A DNA stretch of 16,689 nucleotides from an uncultured Megamonas sp. (GCA_900554895.1 USIX01000040.1:1-16689), one strand, 5' to 3'. Positions 8,762 to 16,008 are shown, counted from the first letter of the stretch. Made by a program: numbers and translations. Notes: generated by a model from the letters alone, not told the origin.

Positions 8762-9847
8762 ATGCGTATTTTAGATAAATATATATTGAAAGAGACGATA
8801 ATGACCTTTATCTTTGGCATCTGTGCATTCTCCGCCGTATTTTTAGGGTCGGGAACGCTTCTGCGTATTGCACAGTATATCACGCAGTACGGTGCGTCTT
8901 TTTCAGCCATAGTCCGCTTAATTATTTACAGTTTGCCGGGAATTGTTGTCTGGACATTCCCGATGTCAATGCTGCTTGCTTCGCTTCTAACTTTCGGCCG
9001 TTTGTCCGGCAACAGCGAAATAATCGCAATGAAAGCTTGCGGTGTAAGTTTCAAGCGTCTTGTTACGCCGGTTATTATCTTTTCTCTGGGTGTAAGTATT
9101 TTTTCCGTAGGATTTAATGAATATGTAGTACCGGCATCCAATCAGGCTTATGCTGATTTGGTACGTTACGAAATACAGGGAAATACGGCTCCGGCTTCAC
9201 AGGACCATATCATTATCAAACAGATACAGGACGGAAATATTCAGCGTCTTGTTTATGCGCGCCGCTATGATGCGGAGACAGGACGGCTCGACAATCTGTC
9301 CATTCAGGAATTTGAAAAGAATAAAATGGTTCGTGTGGAAAATGCGCAGTATGCACAGTGGGATAATGATGACTGGATTATGTACAACGGCGTACTGTAC
9401 GATTTGTCCCAGCCGGGTACAGAACGCATGATGAAATTTGATTCGCAGGTATTGCCTATCAATCAAAGTCCTAATCAGATAATCAGAAGTCAGAAAAAAC
9501 CGGATGAAATGAGTATCAAGGAACTTAGAGAACAGATTGATATCATGCAGTCGCAGTATGTGGATACACGAAAACTGGAAACAGAATTGTATCAGCGCTT
9601 TACGATACCCCTGGCAAGCCTTATGTTTGCCTTAATCGGTGCGCCGCTTGGCATTCAGCCGAATAGAAGTTCGTCGTCCATCGGTTTTGGGATAAGTATT
9701 ATAATTATATTTATTTACTATACACTGATGACACTGGCAGGCGCTATTGGTCAAGGTTCATTCATTCCGCCGGCAGTTGCCGTATGGATACCGAATATTG
9801 TAACCTTGATTGTAGGCTGTTATTTAATACGTAAAGAGTCAAGATAA
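8762..9847 (+). CDS. lptF: LPS export permease, LptF/LptG family
   Basis: This is an inner-membrane subunit of the LptB2FG-type extractor. The 361-residue protein has the YjgP/YjgQ layout: about three N-terminal membrane spans (15-35, 50-76, 100-120), a periplasmic jellyroll domain (about 125-265) and three C-terminal spans (about 285-358). ILDKYILKE at the N-terminus and the conserved segment around FPMSMLLASLLTFGRLSGNSE are typical. TAGGAG lies seven to eight bases before the ATG. It follows lptB by 14 bases. E. coli uses two paralogues, LptF and LptG, but only one is encoded here, so the F or G name is arbitrary. Confidence 0.9.
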   Translation: MRILDKYILKETIMTFIFGICAFSAVFLGSGTLLRIAQYITQYGASFSAIVRLIIYSLPGIVVWTFPMSMLLASLLTFGRLSGNSEIIAMKACGVSFKRLVTPVIIFSLGVSIFSVGFNEYVVPASNQAYADLVRYEIQGNTAPASQDHIIIKQIQDGNIQRLVYARRYDAETGRLDNLSIQEFEKNKMVRVENAQYAQWDNDDWIMYNGVLYDLSQPGTERMMKFDSQVLPINQSPNQIIRSQKKPDEMSIKELREQIDIMQSQYVDTRKLETELYQRFTIPLASLMFALIGAPLGIQPNRSSSSIGFGISIIIIFIYYTLMTLAGAIGQGSFIPPAVAVWIPNIVTLIVGCYLIRKESR

Positions 9848-9871
9848 AATAGGAAAAGTAGGTGAGAAGCC

Positions 9872-11089
9872 ATGTATGGCATTATGCTGATTGTAGTATT
9901 GGTTTTGACCGGTGGTGTAATTGCCTTTATTGGCGACCGCCTGGGCAGCAAAGTCGGTAAGAAAAAGCTGTCCTTATTCGGAATGAGGCCGAAACATACC
10001 TCAATACTTGTAACAATAGTTACAGGTATACTGATAACCACGGTTACTTTCGGCGTATTGGCAGTAGCTTCCGAAAATGTCAGAACGGCACTTTTCGGTA
10101 TGGAAAAACTGCGTGAAGAAATGAAATCGACACAGGATGATTTAATGGATGCAACTATTTCATTGGAAACAATGAAAAAAGATTTGACATCCACTAAAGA
10201 AGAGTACGATAAATCAAGAAAAGAATTGGAAAAATCACAGCAGGAACTTGAGGAAGCGCAAAATTCGGCGGAGATTTTGAAAAGGCAGCAGGCACGGCTT
10301 GAAGAGCGTAATGGACAGCTTTGGGCGGACAATCAAAATCTTATAGGCACAAACAGTCAGCTGGCGGCGGAAAATGACATATTGGCGGCAAACAATCAGG
10401 GTCTTAAAGCAGACAATGCCAATTTGGAACAGCTCAACAGCGATTTGCAAAAGGGTATAGAAAATATGCGGGAGCGTCCGATTATTTATCGTGTCGGCGA
10501 ACTTTTGGCGAGCGGTGTCATAAAGAAAACGGATAATCCCGGGCAGATACAGCATGATTTGAGTCAGATTGTAGCACTGGCAAACAGTAAGATTGTTGAC
10601 CGTTTGGGCCAAGAAGATGCTAAAAACGGTGTATGGATTTATCCGACGGAATATCAGGCGGCAATAGAGCAGCTTTTACATGCCGATACGGATATGGTCG
10701 TACGTTTAATTGTCGCTGCCAATCTGGTAAAAGGCGATGCTGTACTCACGGATTTGGAACTTCATCCTAACCGTACCGTATATCAGAAAGATGAACTTGT
10801 ATATCAGAAAGTATATAATGTTTCTATTGAAGGAACGAATACGGAATTACTTATAAGCGATTTTCTGCGCAATGTGAATACGACGGCAGTCGGTAACGGC
10901 ATTTTGCCTAATCCGCTTACGGGTGCAGTCGGAGTGATAAGCGGCAATCAGATTTATTCCATTGATAAAGCACTTCAAAGTTCAAAAGGAAATATTCTGG
11001 TCAGTGCATATGCAGTGCAGAATACGGACGTACTAGGTCCTTTGCGCCTGAATATAATTTTGCGTCAGGAAGGTGATGGAAATGAGTGA
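9872..11089 (+). CDS. DUF3084 coiled-coil membrane protein
   Basis: This 405-residue protein of unknown function resembles the DUF3084 family. It has two N-terminal membrane spans (about 3-21 and 44-66) separated by a short basic loop. A long polar heptad-like region (about 74-205), rich in Glu, Lys, Gln and Asn, is predicted to form a coiled coil with repeated LxxENxxL-like units. A globular C-terminal domain follows (about 208-405). It is placed 24 bases after lptF and overlaps the next gene by eight bases, so it is expressed with LPS transport genes. A structural role at the envelope is an inference; no catalytic motif is seen. GTAGGTGAG lies upstream of the ATG. Confidence 0.75.
   Translation: MYGIMLIVVLVLTGGVIAFIGDRLGSKVGKKKLSLFGMRPKHTSILVTIVTGILITTVTFGVLAVASENVRTALFGMEKLREEMKSTQDDLMDATISLETMKKDLTSTKEEYDKSRKELEKSQQELEEAQNSAEILKRQQARLEERNGQLWADNQNLIGTNSQLAAENDILAANNQGLKADNANLEQLNSDLQKGIENMRERPIIYRVGELLASGVIKKTDNPGQIQHDLSQIVALANSKIVDRLGQEDAKNGVWIYPTEYQAAIEQLLHADTDMVVRLIVAANLVKGDAVLTDLELHPNRTVYQKDELVYQKVYNVSIEGTNTELLISDFLRNVNTTAVGNGILPNPLTGAVGVISGNQIYSIDKALQSSKGNILVSAYAVQNTDVLGPLRLNIILRQEGDGNE
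11070..11075 (+). promoter_or_regulatory. Ribosome binding site deciding the YqgF-like start
   Basis: AAGGTG lies six bases before ATG 11082. The in-frame GTG 11073 and ATG 11076 overlap or abut this site, so 11082 is the better start. Confidence 0.55.
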
Positions 11090-11486
11090 TTATTTTATTT
11101 CCATCGACCCTGGCAGGGAAAAAACGGGCATAGCCATATTATCATTGTCGGGCAGCGTAATTTGGCATGATATCGTAAATTCGGAATATCTGACCGATGA
11201 AATAAAAAATATTTCAGCTGAGTATGATACGGATTTGCTGATAATTGGCAGCGGTACAAGCAGTAAACAGAAACAGCAGCTCATAAAGAAAAATCTGCCG
11301 TCTTTGAATATAGTAGTAGTAGATGAATACAGGACGACGGACGAAGCGCGTAAACTTTATTTTGCAGACAATCCGCCGCAGGGCCTGAAAAAATTCATTC
11401 CTCTAGGCATGCAGACGCCGCCCGTTCCAGTAGATGACTATGCTGCAATTGTTATCGGCAGAAGGTATTTGAAACAAAATAGATAA
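11082..11486 (+). CDS. Divergent YqgF/RuvX-like RNase H-fold protein
   Basis: The 134-residue protein begins with YFISIDPGREKTGIAIL, the first strand of the RuvC/YqgF RNase H fold, with likely metal ligand Asp9. A middle strand, LLIIGSGTSSKQKQ, corresponds in position to the YqgF segment after the second acidic strand. VDEYRTTDEARKLYF matches the YqgF VDExxTTxEA block. PVDDYAAIVIGRRYL supplies the last acidic residues. Family members process 16S rRNA ends or act on nucleic acid junctions. The sequence departs from typical YqgF around the GlyLeuPro-containing loop, so it may be a lineage-specific paralogue with a different role. It overlaps the DUF3084 gene by eight bases and is the last gene before the terminator. 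Confidence 0.65.
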   Translation: MSDYFISIDPGREKTGIAILSLSGSVIWHDIVNSEYLTDEIKNISAEYDTDLLIIGSGTSSKQKQQLIKKNLPSLNIVVVDEYRTTDEARKLYFADNPPQGLKKFIPLGMQTPPVPVDDYAAIVIGRRYLKQNR

Positions 11487-11492
11487 ATATTT

Positions 11493-11536
11493 AACTGCAT
11501 TGTTAAAAGAAATTTTTTTAACAATGCAGTTTTTTT
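11493..11536 (+). terminator. Intrinsic terminator ending the LPS operon
   Basis: A perfect 16-base stem (11493-11508 with 11516-11531) encloses a seven-base loop and runs into a tract of seven T (11530-11536). It starts seven bases after the preceding stop codon. The A-rich left arm means it could also work on the opposite strand. Confidence 0.92.
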
Positions 11537-11556
11537 GTTGCGATGAAATATGACAT

Positions 11557-11585
11557 TTGTTACTTAATCTGCTGACAGGGATAAT
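11557..11585 (+). promoter_or_regulatory. Likely sigma-70-type promoter of the sensor operon
   Basis: TTGTTA (11557-11562) and GATAAT (11580-11585) are separated by 17 bases, giving four and five matches to the consensus boxes. The pair lies just after the LPS operon terminator and about 40 bases before the next start codon. A second AT-rich box, TATAAT (11588-11593), lacks a good partner at normal spacing. No clear operator palindrome is seen. Confidence 0.5.
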
Positions 11586-11622
11586 GATATAATAAAATAA
11601 TGGATTAAAAGCAGGTGAGGAT

Positions 11623-12570
11623 ATGCACAGAAAAAATTTTATCTGGAAAATAGTAATAGCAATAAATATTATATTTATATACTGCATTTACTTGCAGTAC
11701 ATGCTGCCGAGCAGGGAGCACCATGTTTTCGGCGTTACATATATGACGATGAACAATCCGTTTTATAAAATTATCAATAATGAAATACTGAAAGTGGTGG
11801 AAGAACACGGTGATATTCTGATAACGTTGGACCCAGCTCTGGATATAGAAAAACAGAATGAACAGATTTATGATATGGTGGATAAAGATGTGGACGGTAT
11901 ATTCGTCAATCCGATAGATTTCAAGAAAAATACGCCGGCATTGCAGGCGGCTAAAGAGGCAGGCATTCCGATTATCATAATCGACTCGCCGGTTCAGGAC
12001 AGTGAACTGGTCAACTGTACTGTTGTTTCGGATAATTACGATGCGGGAGTACAGTGTGCCCGGGAAATGATGAAGCGGGTGCCGAGTGCGAATATTATAT
12101 TACTAAAGCATACTACGGCGCAGTCGGCGAAAGAACGCATTGACGGTTTCTGCGCTGCGATTGCCGGAAACAATAATTATAAAATCGTCAATGAAAGCGA
12201 ATGCGAGGGACAGCTGGAAAAAGCCATGCCGGCCGTGCAGAGAATGCTGGAGGAAACGCCGCAGGCCAATGTTATTATGGCGCTAAACGACCCCAGTGCG
12301 CTCGGGGCGATAGCGGCTTTGGAGGAAAAACAGCGGTATGATGTTCTGGTATACGGCGTTGACGGGACACCGGATATGAAATCGCTGTTTGCCTACAATC
12401 AGGCAGCGGCGGGAACGGTAGCGCAGTCGCCTATTTCCATCGGCAGGATAGCTGGAGAAAAAATGTATGAGATTTTGGCGGGAAAAAATGTGGAGAAAGA
12501 AGTCATAATCCCCGTTTCCTTTATAAATAAGGATAATCTGAGCGAGTATGACGAAAAGGGCTGGCAGTGA
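11623..12570 (+). CDS. Membrane-anchored periplasmic sugar-binding protein (type 1, RbsB-like)
   Basis: The 315-residue protein has the fold of ribose/galactose-type binding proteins (Peripla_BP_4). FGVTYMTMNNPFYKIINNEI opens the first lobe. DGIFVNPID, GIPIIIIDSPV, VSDNYDAGVQCAREMM, ANVIMALNDPSALGAIAAL and VLVYGVDGTPDMKS follow in the expected order. The N-terminus (about 8-26) is a single hydrophobic span after a basic start. It has no obvious signal peptidase site, and Cys21 lacks a lipobox, so it is probably tethered to the membrane. It is co-transcribed with a histidine kinase whose start overlaps its stop, and no ABC permease is nearby. This suggests it is the ligand-sensing partner of the kinase, comparable in layout to XylFII with LytS in clostridia. 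The ligand is unknown, probably a sugar. AGGTGAGG precedes the ATG. Confidence 0.82.
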   Translation: MHRKNFIWKIVIAINIIFIYCIYLQYMLPSREHHVFGVTYMTMNNPFYKIINNEILKVVEEHGDILITLDPALDIEKQNEQIYDMVDKDVDGIFVNPIDFKKNTPALQAAKEAGIPIIIIDSPVQDSELVNCTVVSDNYDAGVQCAREMMKRVPSANIILLKHTTAQSAKERIDGFCAAIAGNNNYKIVNESECEGQLEKAMPAVQRMLEETPQANVIMALNDPSALGAIAALEEKQRYDVLVYGVDGTPDMKSLFAYNQAAAGTVAQSPISIGRIAGEKMYEILAGKNVEKEVIIPVSFINKDNLSEYDEKGWQ

Positions 12571-13865
12571 TGAAACATACGAATTTATATTATTTGTCGA
12601 TAATACGCAAAATAATGGTACTGGTGAATTTTATCAATATACTGTTTCTGGCGGCGATTGTTCTGTTCACGAGCAAGTATATTATTGAAAATCAGCTGGC
12701 GCGAGAATTTCTGGAGCGGATTTTTTACATGCCGAAATCGCCGGAGCTGGTGTTCTGGGGCTCGATACTGTTGTTCGGCGTGCTCGTTTATCTCATGTAT
12801 CACCGGGACAGTAGGATTATCGAGCATAAAATAGTCAATAATATCTATAATTTCGGCGAAGCCGCCATTTGTTTCGCCATAATATATCTATTGTACATGA
12901 CGTACAACGGTCTTATATTGCTTATTTTCTGCGACTGCATTTATAATTTCAAAGATGATAAATATGCCAAATACATGCTGATAGCTCTAATCGGCATGTA
13001 TCTGATTACGAACTGGGATATATTTACATATTTTATGCCGCTGATGAATTTCCAGCAGTATTTTCAGATTTACGATGTGAGTTTTAAAAATCTACTTTTG
13101 ATAGGGAAAAATATTCTGGAAATGCTTAATATACTGCTGTTCATTATTTTCATGTCGGTGTATCTGGTGGGTCAAATTCAGGAAAACAAATATATTTCCA
13201 GAAAACTTACGATGATTTCAATAGTCAATCAGAAATTGCAAAGATATGCCGTAGCTACGGAAAAAATCGGTGAAAACAATGAACGCAAAAGGCTGGCTAG
13301 GGAAATTCACGATACAGTGGGACATGCGCTGGCGGGTGTGGCGGCCGGTATTGATGCCTGCATCGTGATGATTGACACCAATCCGGAAGCGACGAAAAAA
13401 CAGCTCAAAGTCATTTCCAAAGTCGTGCGGCAGGGCATGGTGGACGTGCGCAAGTCGCTCAATCGGCTAAGACCGGGAGCTTTGGAAAAGCAGGGCTTTA
13501 AAGAAGCGATAGAAAAGATGATTAATGAATTTGCCAGTATCGGCGAGGTGGATATCAGTCTTGACTACCGGTTGGAAAATCTGGATTTGGAAAACACGAC
13601 GGAGGATATACTGTTTCGGACAATTCAGGAGAGCATGACAAATTCGGTAAGGCACGGCGGTGCAAGCAAAATAAATATAGCGCTGTATTTAAAAGACGGC
13701 AATCTGTGCTTGACGATAAAGGATAATGGTATCGGCTGCGAGAATATTACATACGGTTTCGGCTTAAAGCAGATGAAGGAACGTATAGCCATTATAAACG
13801 GAACAGTCAAGTTTAAAGGTACAGACGGTTTTGCGGTGTTGGTGAAGATACCGATTATAAAATAA
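12570..13865 (+). CDS. Sensor histidine kinase, NarL/DegS type
   Basis: The 431-residue protein begins with about five hydrophobic spans (roughly 15-34, 60-77, 97-121, 134-153, 183-203). Loops between them are short, so there is no large extracellular sensor domain. A linker helix (205-240) leads to a HisKA_3 dimerisation domain with phospho-acceptor His247 in EIHDTVGH. The ATPase domain has the N-box in ESMTNSVRHG (Asn358), DNGIGC (385-390) and YGFGLKQM (395-402). This is the kinase class that partners with LuxR-type regulators, which is what follows 18 bases downstream. ATG 12570 overlaps the previous TGA (TGATG), so coupling is likely. Lack of its own sensor domain, together with flanking tethered binding proteins, suggests it reads ligand state through them; this is inference. 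Confidence 0.9.
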   Translation: MKHTNLYYLSIIRKIMVLVNFINILFLAAIVLFTSKYIIENQLAREFLERIFYMPKSPELVFWGSILLFGVLVYLMYHRDSRIIEHKIVNNIYNFGEAAICFAIIYLLYMTYNGLILLIFCDCIYNFKDDKYAKYMLIALIGMYLITNWDIFTYFMPLMNFQQYFQIYDVSFKNLLLIGKNILEMLNILLFIIFMSVYLVGQIQENKYISRKLTMISIVNQKLQRYAVATEKIGENNERKRLAREIHDTVGHALAGVAAGIDACIVMIDTNPEATKKQLKVISKVVRQGMVDVRKSLNRLRPGALEKQGFKEAIEKMINEFASIGEVDISLDYRLENLDLENTTEDILFRTIQESMTNSVRHGGASKINIALYLKDGNLCLTIKDNGIGCENITYGFGLKQMKERIAIINGTVKFKGTDGFAVLVKIPIIK

Positions 13866-13883
13866 TATCAGAGGTGTAGTGTG

Positions 13884-14558
13884 ATGATTAGAATTGTAAT
13901 AGCGGATGACCAGGAGCTAATAAGAGAGTCGCTTAAAATAATACTGAGTACGCATAAGGATGTGGAGATAGTCGGCGTGGCGGCGGACGGTTTTGAGGTG
14001 CTGGATATCTTGAAGCATAATGAAGTCGATATCATTCTGATGGATATCCGTATGCCGCGTATGGACGGCGTGTACTGCACGAAAATAGTCAAGGAGCAGT
14101 ATCCTAATACGAAAGTCGTTATTTTGACGACATTTAATGATGATGATTTCGTATTTAGTGCGCTGAAGTACGGGGCGAGCGGCTATCTGTTGAAAGACGT
14201 TAGCATGGATGAGCTGTACAGTGATATCGTAACTGTCTATAAGGGCGGGGCGCTGATTAATCCCGACATAGCGACGAAGGTATTCAGCATGTTTACGAAG
14301 ATGTCGCAGCGCAATATGATTATTCAGGTGGATGAAACGTTTCTGAAGGATATCAGCAAAACGGAATGGAAAGTAATTCAGCAGATAGGCTGCGGTCTGT
14401 CCAATAAGGAAATCGCGCAGAAATTGTTTCTGTCGGAAGGCACGGTGCGCAATTATCTAAGCTCCATACTGTCGAAGCTGAATTTGCGGGACAGGACGCA
14501 GCTTGCTATTTGGGCGGTGCAGACGGGACAGACGATAAGGGATTTTGACAATGAGTAA
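13884..14558 (+). CDS. LuxR/NarL-family response regulator
   Basis: The 224-residue protein has a receiver domain (about 2-118). The acidic pair is Asp8/Asp9, the phospho-acceptor Asp54 is in ILMDIRMPRMDG, Thr/Thr is in VILTTFND, and the conserved Lys is in GYLLKD (about 104). A linker leads to a C-terminal LuxR-type helix-turn-helix, whose core is LSNKEIAQKLFLSEGTVRNY followed by LSSILSKLNLRDRTQLAIWAV. It is the evident partner of the upstream kinase and activates or represses transcription after phosphorylation. ATG 13884 is seven bases from GAGGTG (13871-13876); the in-frame GTG at 13881 is closer to the site and less likely. The gene overlaps the next gene by eight bases. Target promoters are not visible. 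Confidence 0.93.
   Translation: MIRIVIADDQELIRESLKIILSTHKDVEIVGVAADGFEVLDILKHNEVDIILMDIRMPRMDGVYCTKIVKEQYPNTKVVILTTFNDDDFVFSALKYGASGYLLKDVSMDELYSDIVTVYKGGALINPDIATKVFSMFTKMSQRNMIIQVDETFLKDISKTEWKVIQQIGCGLSNKEIAQKLFLSEGTVRNYLSSILSKLNLRDRTQLAIWAVQTGQTIRDFDNE
14537..14542 (+). promoter_or_regulatory. Ribosome binding site deciding the second binding-protein start
   Basis: AAGGGA lies eight bases before ATG 14551. The in-frame TTG at 14545 is only two bases away, so the ATG is preferred. Confidence 0.6.
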
Positions 14559-15846
14559 AGTTAAATGGATTATCGGCGCCGTCATAATTGCAGTAGCCGC
14601 GTTGATGTACTGGTCGTATAATCAGACCGTCGTGCTGAAAGTCGGCGTATTTGCCGGCAGCAACTGGGACGTGCCGAGCGGCAACGGCTACAAACTTATA
14701 GATGATGCGATAGAGCGGTTTGAACAGCAGCATCCCGATATAAAGGTAGAATATACGAGCGGGATTTTAAAGGAAGATTATTCTCTGTGGCTGGCAAACC
14801 AATTCGTTAAGGGCGAAGAGCCGGACGTTTTCATCGTGCTGGATGATGATTTCAATACGCTCAGTTCTATCGGGGCATTGAAGGATTTGACGGGATTTAT
14901 TGAAAACGATAAAGATTTTGCTATAGAAAATTATTATAAAAGCGTTTTACAGACGGGGCAGTATGAAGGCAGGCAGTACGCTCTGCCGTATGAAAGTAAT
15001 CCGAAACTGATGTTTGTCAACAAGACGCTGCTGGAAAAAGAGGGTATATCTATGCCGGACAATGACTGGACACTGGACGAATTTTATGACATATGTAAAA
15101 AAGTTACGAAGGACAGCGACGGAGACGGCATGATTGACCAGTACGGATATTACAATTACACCTGGCTCGATGCGGTGAACGGCTACAATCTGCAATTATT
15201 TAATGAAAAAGGTACGGAATGCTATTTAAACAGGGATGAATTAAAAGAAACGCTGACCTTTATGCAGAATTTAAATAAGCTGAACAGGGGTTATACCGTA
15301 ACGGCCGGTGATTTTGACATGGGAAAAGTCGTATTTGCGCCGATGCCTTTTTCGCAGTACAGAGCGTATAAGCCGTATCCGTGGAGCATAAAGAAATATT
15401 CCACGTTTGAATGGGACTGTGTGCGCATGCCGGTGGCGAAAGGGAAAAAGCACGTCAGCGAAGTATCGTCGCTGCTCATGGCGATATCGGCAAAATCCAG
15501 TCACAGCGAAGCGGCATGGGATTTTTTGAAAATGCTTACATATGATGAAATCTCGCAACAGGAACTGCTGGAATATTCGCAGGGAATACCGTCGCTGAAA
15601 TCGGTGATACGCTCCGGCAAAGTCAATGATTTGCTCAATAAGGACAGTATGCAGGAAAGTCAGGTGAATATGAGTCTGCTGGATGATGTAATGGAGAATG
15701 CGCTGATATCGGGGCAGTTTAAAAAATATAAGACGGCTTTGAGCATTATGGACAGAAAGATGCAGCAGATAGTTCAGGGCAATGAAGATTTGGATATGGC
15801 GCTAATCGGCCTGCAAAAGGAAGTAAATAAATATCTGAAAAACTGA
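14551..15846 (+). CDS. Membrane-anchored family-1 extracellular solute-binding protein
   Basis: The 431-residue protein has the MalE-like SBP family-1 pattern. A first-lobe block reads LIDDAIERFEQQHPDIKVEY, then LWLANQFVKGEEPDVFIV, QYALPYESNPKLMFVNKTLLEKEG, WTLDEFYDICKKVT, and a C-terminal block, EAAWDFLKMLTYDEISQQEL. An EF-hand-like calcium loop, DSDGDGMIDQYG (188-199), is common in carbohydrate-binding members. A single N-terminal span (about 6-22) is not followed by a lipobox cysteine or a clear cleavage site, unusual for a Firmicute transport SBP, which is normally a lipoprotein. No permease or ATPase gene is adjacent. The gene overlaps the response regulator by eight bases, so it belongs to the sensing operon. 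It may be a second ligand sensor, or it may serve an ABC transporter encoded elsewhere. An intrinsic terminator overlaps its stop codon. Confidence 0.85.
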   Translation: MSKVKWIIGAVIIAVAALMYWSYNQTVVLKVGVFAGSNWDVPSGNGYKLIDDAIERFEQQHPDIKVEYTSGILKEDYSLWLANQFVKGEEPDVFIVLDDDFNTLSSIGALKDLTGFIENDKDFAIENYYKSVLQTGQYEGRQYALPYESNPKLMFVNKTLLEKEGISMPDNDWTLDEFYDICKKVTKDSDGDGMIDQYGYYNYTWLDAVNGYNLQLFNEKGTECYLNRDELKETLTFMQNLNKLNRGYTVTAGDFDMGKVVFAPMPFSQYRAYKPYPWSIKKYSTFEWDCVRMPVAKGKKHVSEVSSLLMAISAKSSHSEAAWDFLKMLTYDEISQQELLEYSQGIPSLKSVIRSGKVNDLLNKDSMQESQVNMSLLDDVMENALISGQFKKYKTALSIMDRKMQQIVQGNEDLDMALIGLQKEVNKYLKN

Positions 15847-15871
15847 AGGCTACAATACGTAGCCTTTTTTT
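15846..15871 (+). terminator. Intrinsic terminator ending the sensor operon
   Basis: An eight-base stem, AAGGCTAC (15846-15853) with GTAGCCTT (15859-15866), encloses a five-base loop and ends in a run of T (15865-15871). It begins at the last base of the stop codon. Confidence 0.9.
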
Positions 15872-15875
15872 ATGT

Positions 15876-16001
15876 CTGTTATGCCGGTGGAATAATGAAC
15901 CTGTACAAGCAGTACAATACTTTATATTCGCTCGATGTTGTCACTTAACCTCACTAAATATAAAGTATTATACTGCTTTAGGCCATTAACCGGCACAACA
16001 G
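15876..16001. repeat. 126-base imperfect palindrome (long hairpin, possible MITE or structured RNA)
   Basis: The outer arms (15876-15888 and 15989-16001) match over 13 bases with one mismatch. The inner arms (15907-15928 and 15957-15978) match over 22 bases with one mismatch. Short bulged stretches lie between them and a 28-base loop spans 15929-15956. It lies between the sensor operon terminator and the PTS genes. Both mismatches (15881/15996 and 15915/15970) would be G-U pairs in a minus-strand RNA but A-C mismatches in a plus-strand RNA. No target-site duplication is visible at the ends. It could be a miniature inverted-repeat element, a decayed insertion, or a regulatory hairpin. A weak promoter-like pair, TTGTCA (15938-15943) and TATAAA (15959-15964, short 15-base spacer), lies in the loop and right arm. 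Apart from this, nothing else is seen in 15872-16008. Confidence 0.75.
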
Positions 16002-16008
16002 AGGGGAT

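Noticed and set aside
9820..10612. Minus-strand open frames opposite the DUF3084 gene
   Set aside because: Low-complexity Ser/Cys-rich translations that mirror the Glu/Lys/Gln-rich coiled coil on the coding strand.
11537..11622. Catabolite-repression (cre) operator upstream of the sensor operon
   Set aside because: No sequence close to the cre consensus was seen in this gap or before the PTS genes.
15876..16001. Palindrome as an intrinsic terminator
   Set aside because: No T tract follows either arm, and a good terminator for the sensor operon already ends at 15871.
15876..16001. Palindrome as a complete insertion sequence
   Set aside because: It has no room for a transposase and no visible target-site duplication; kept only as a possible miniature element.
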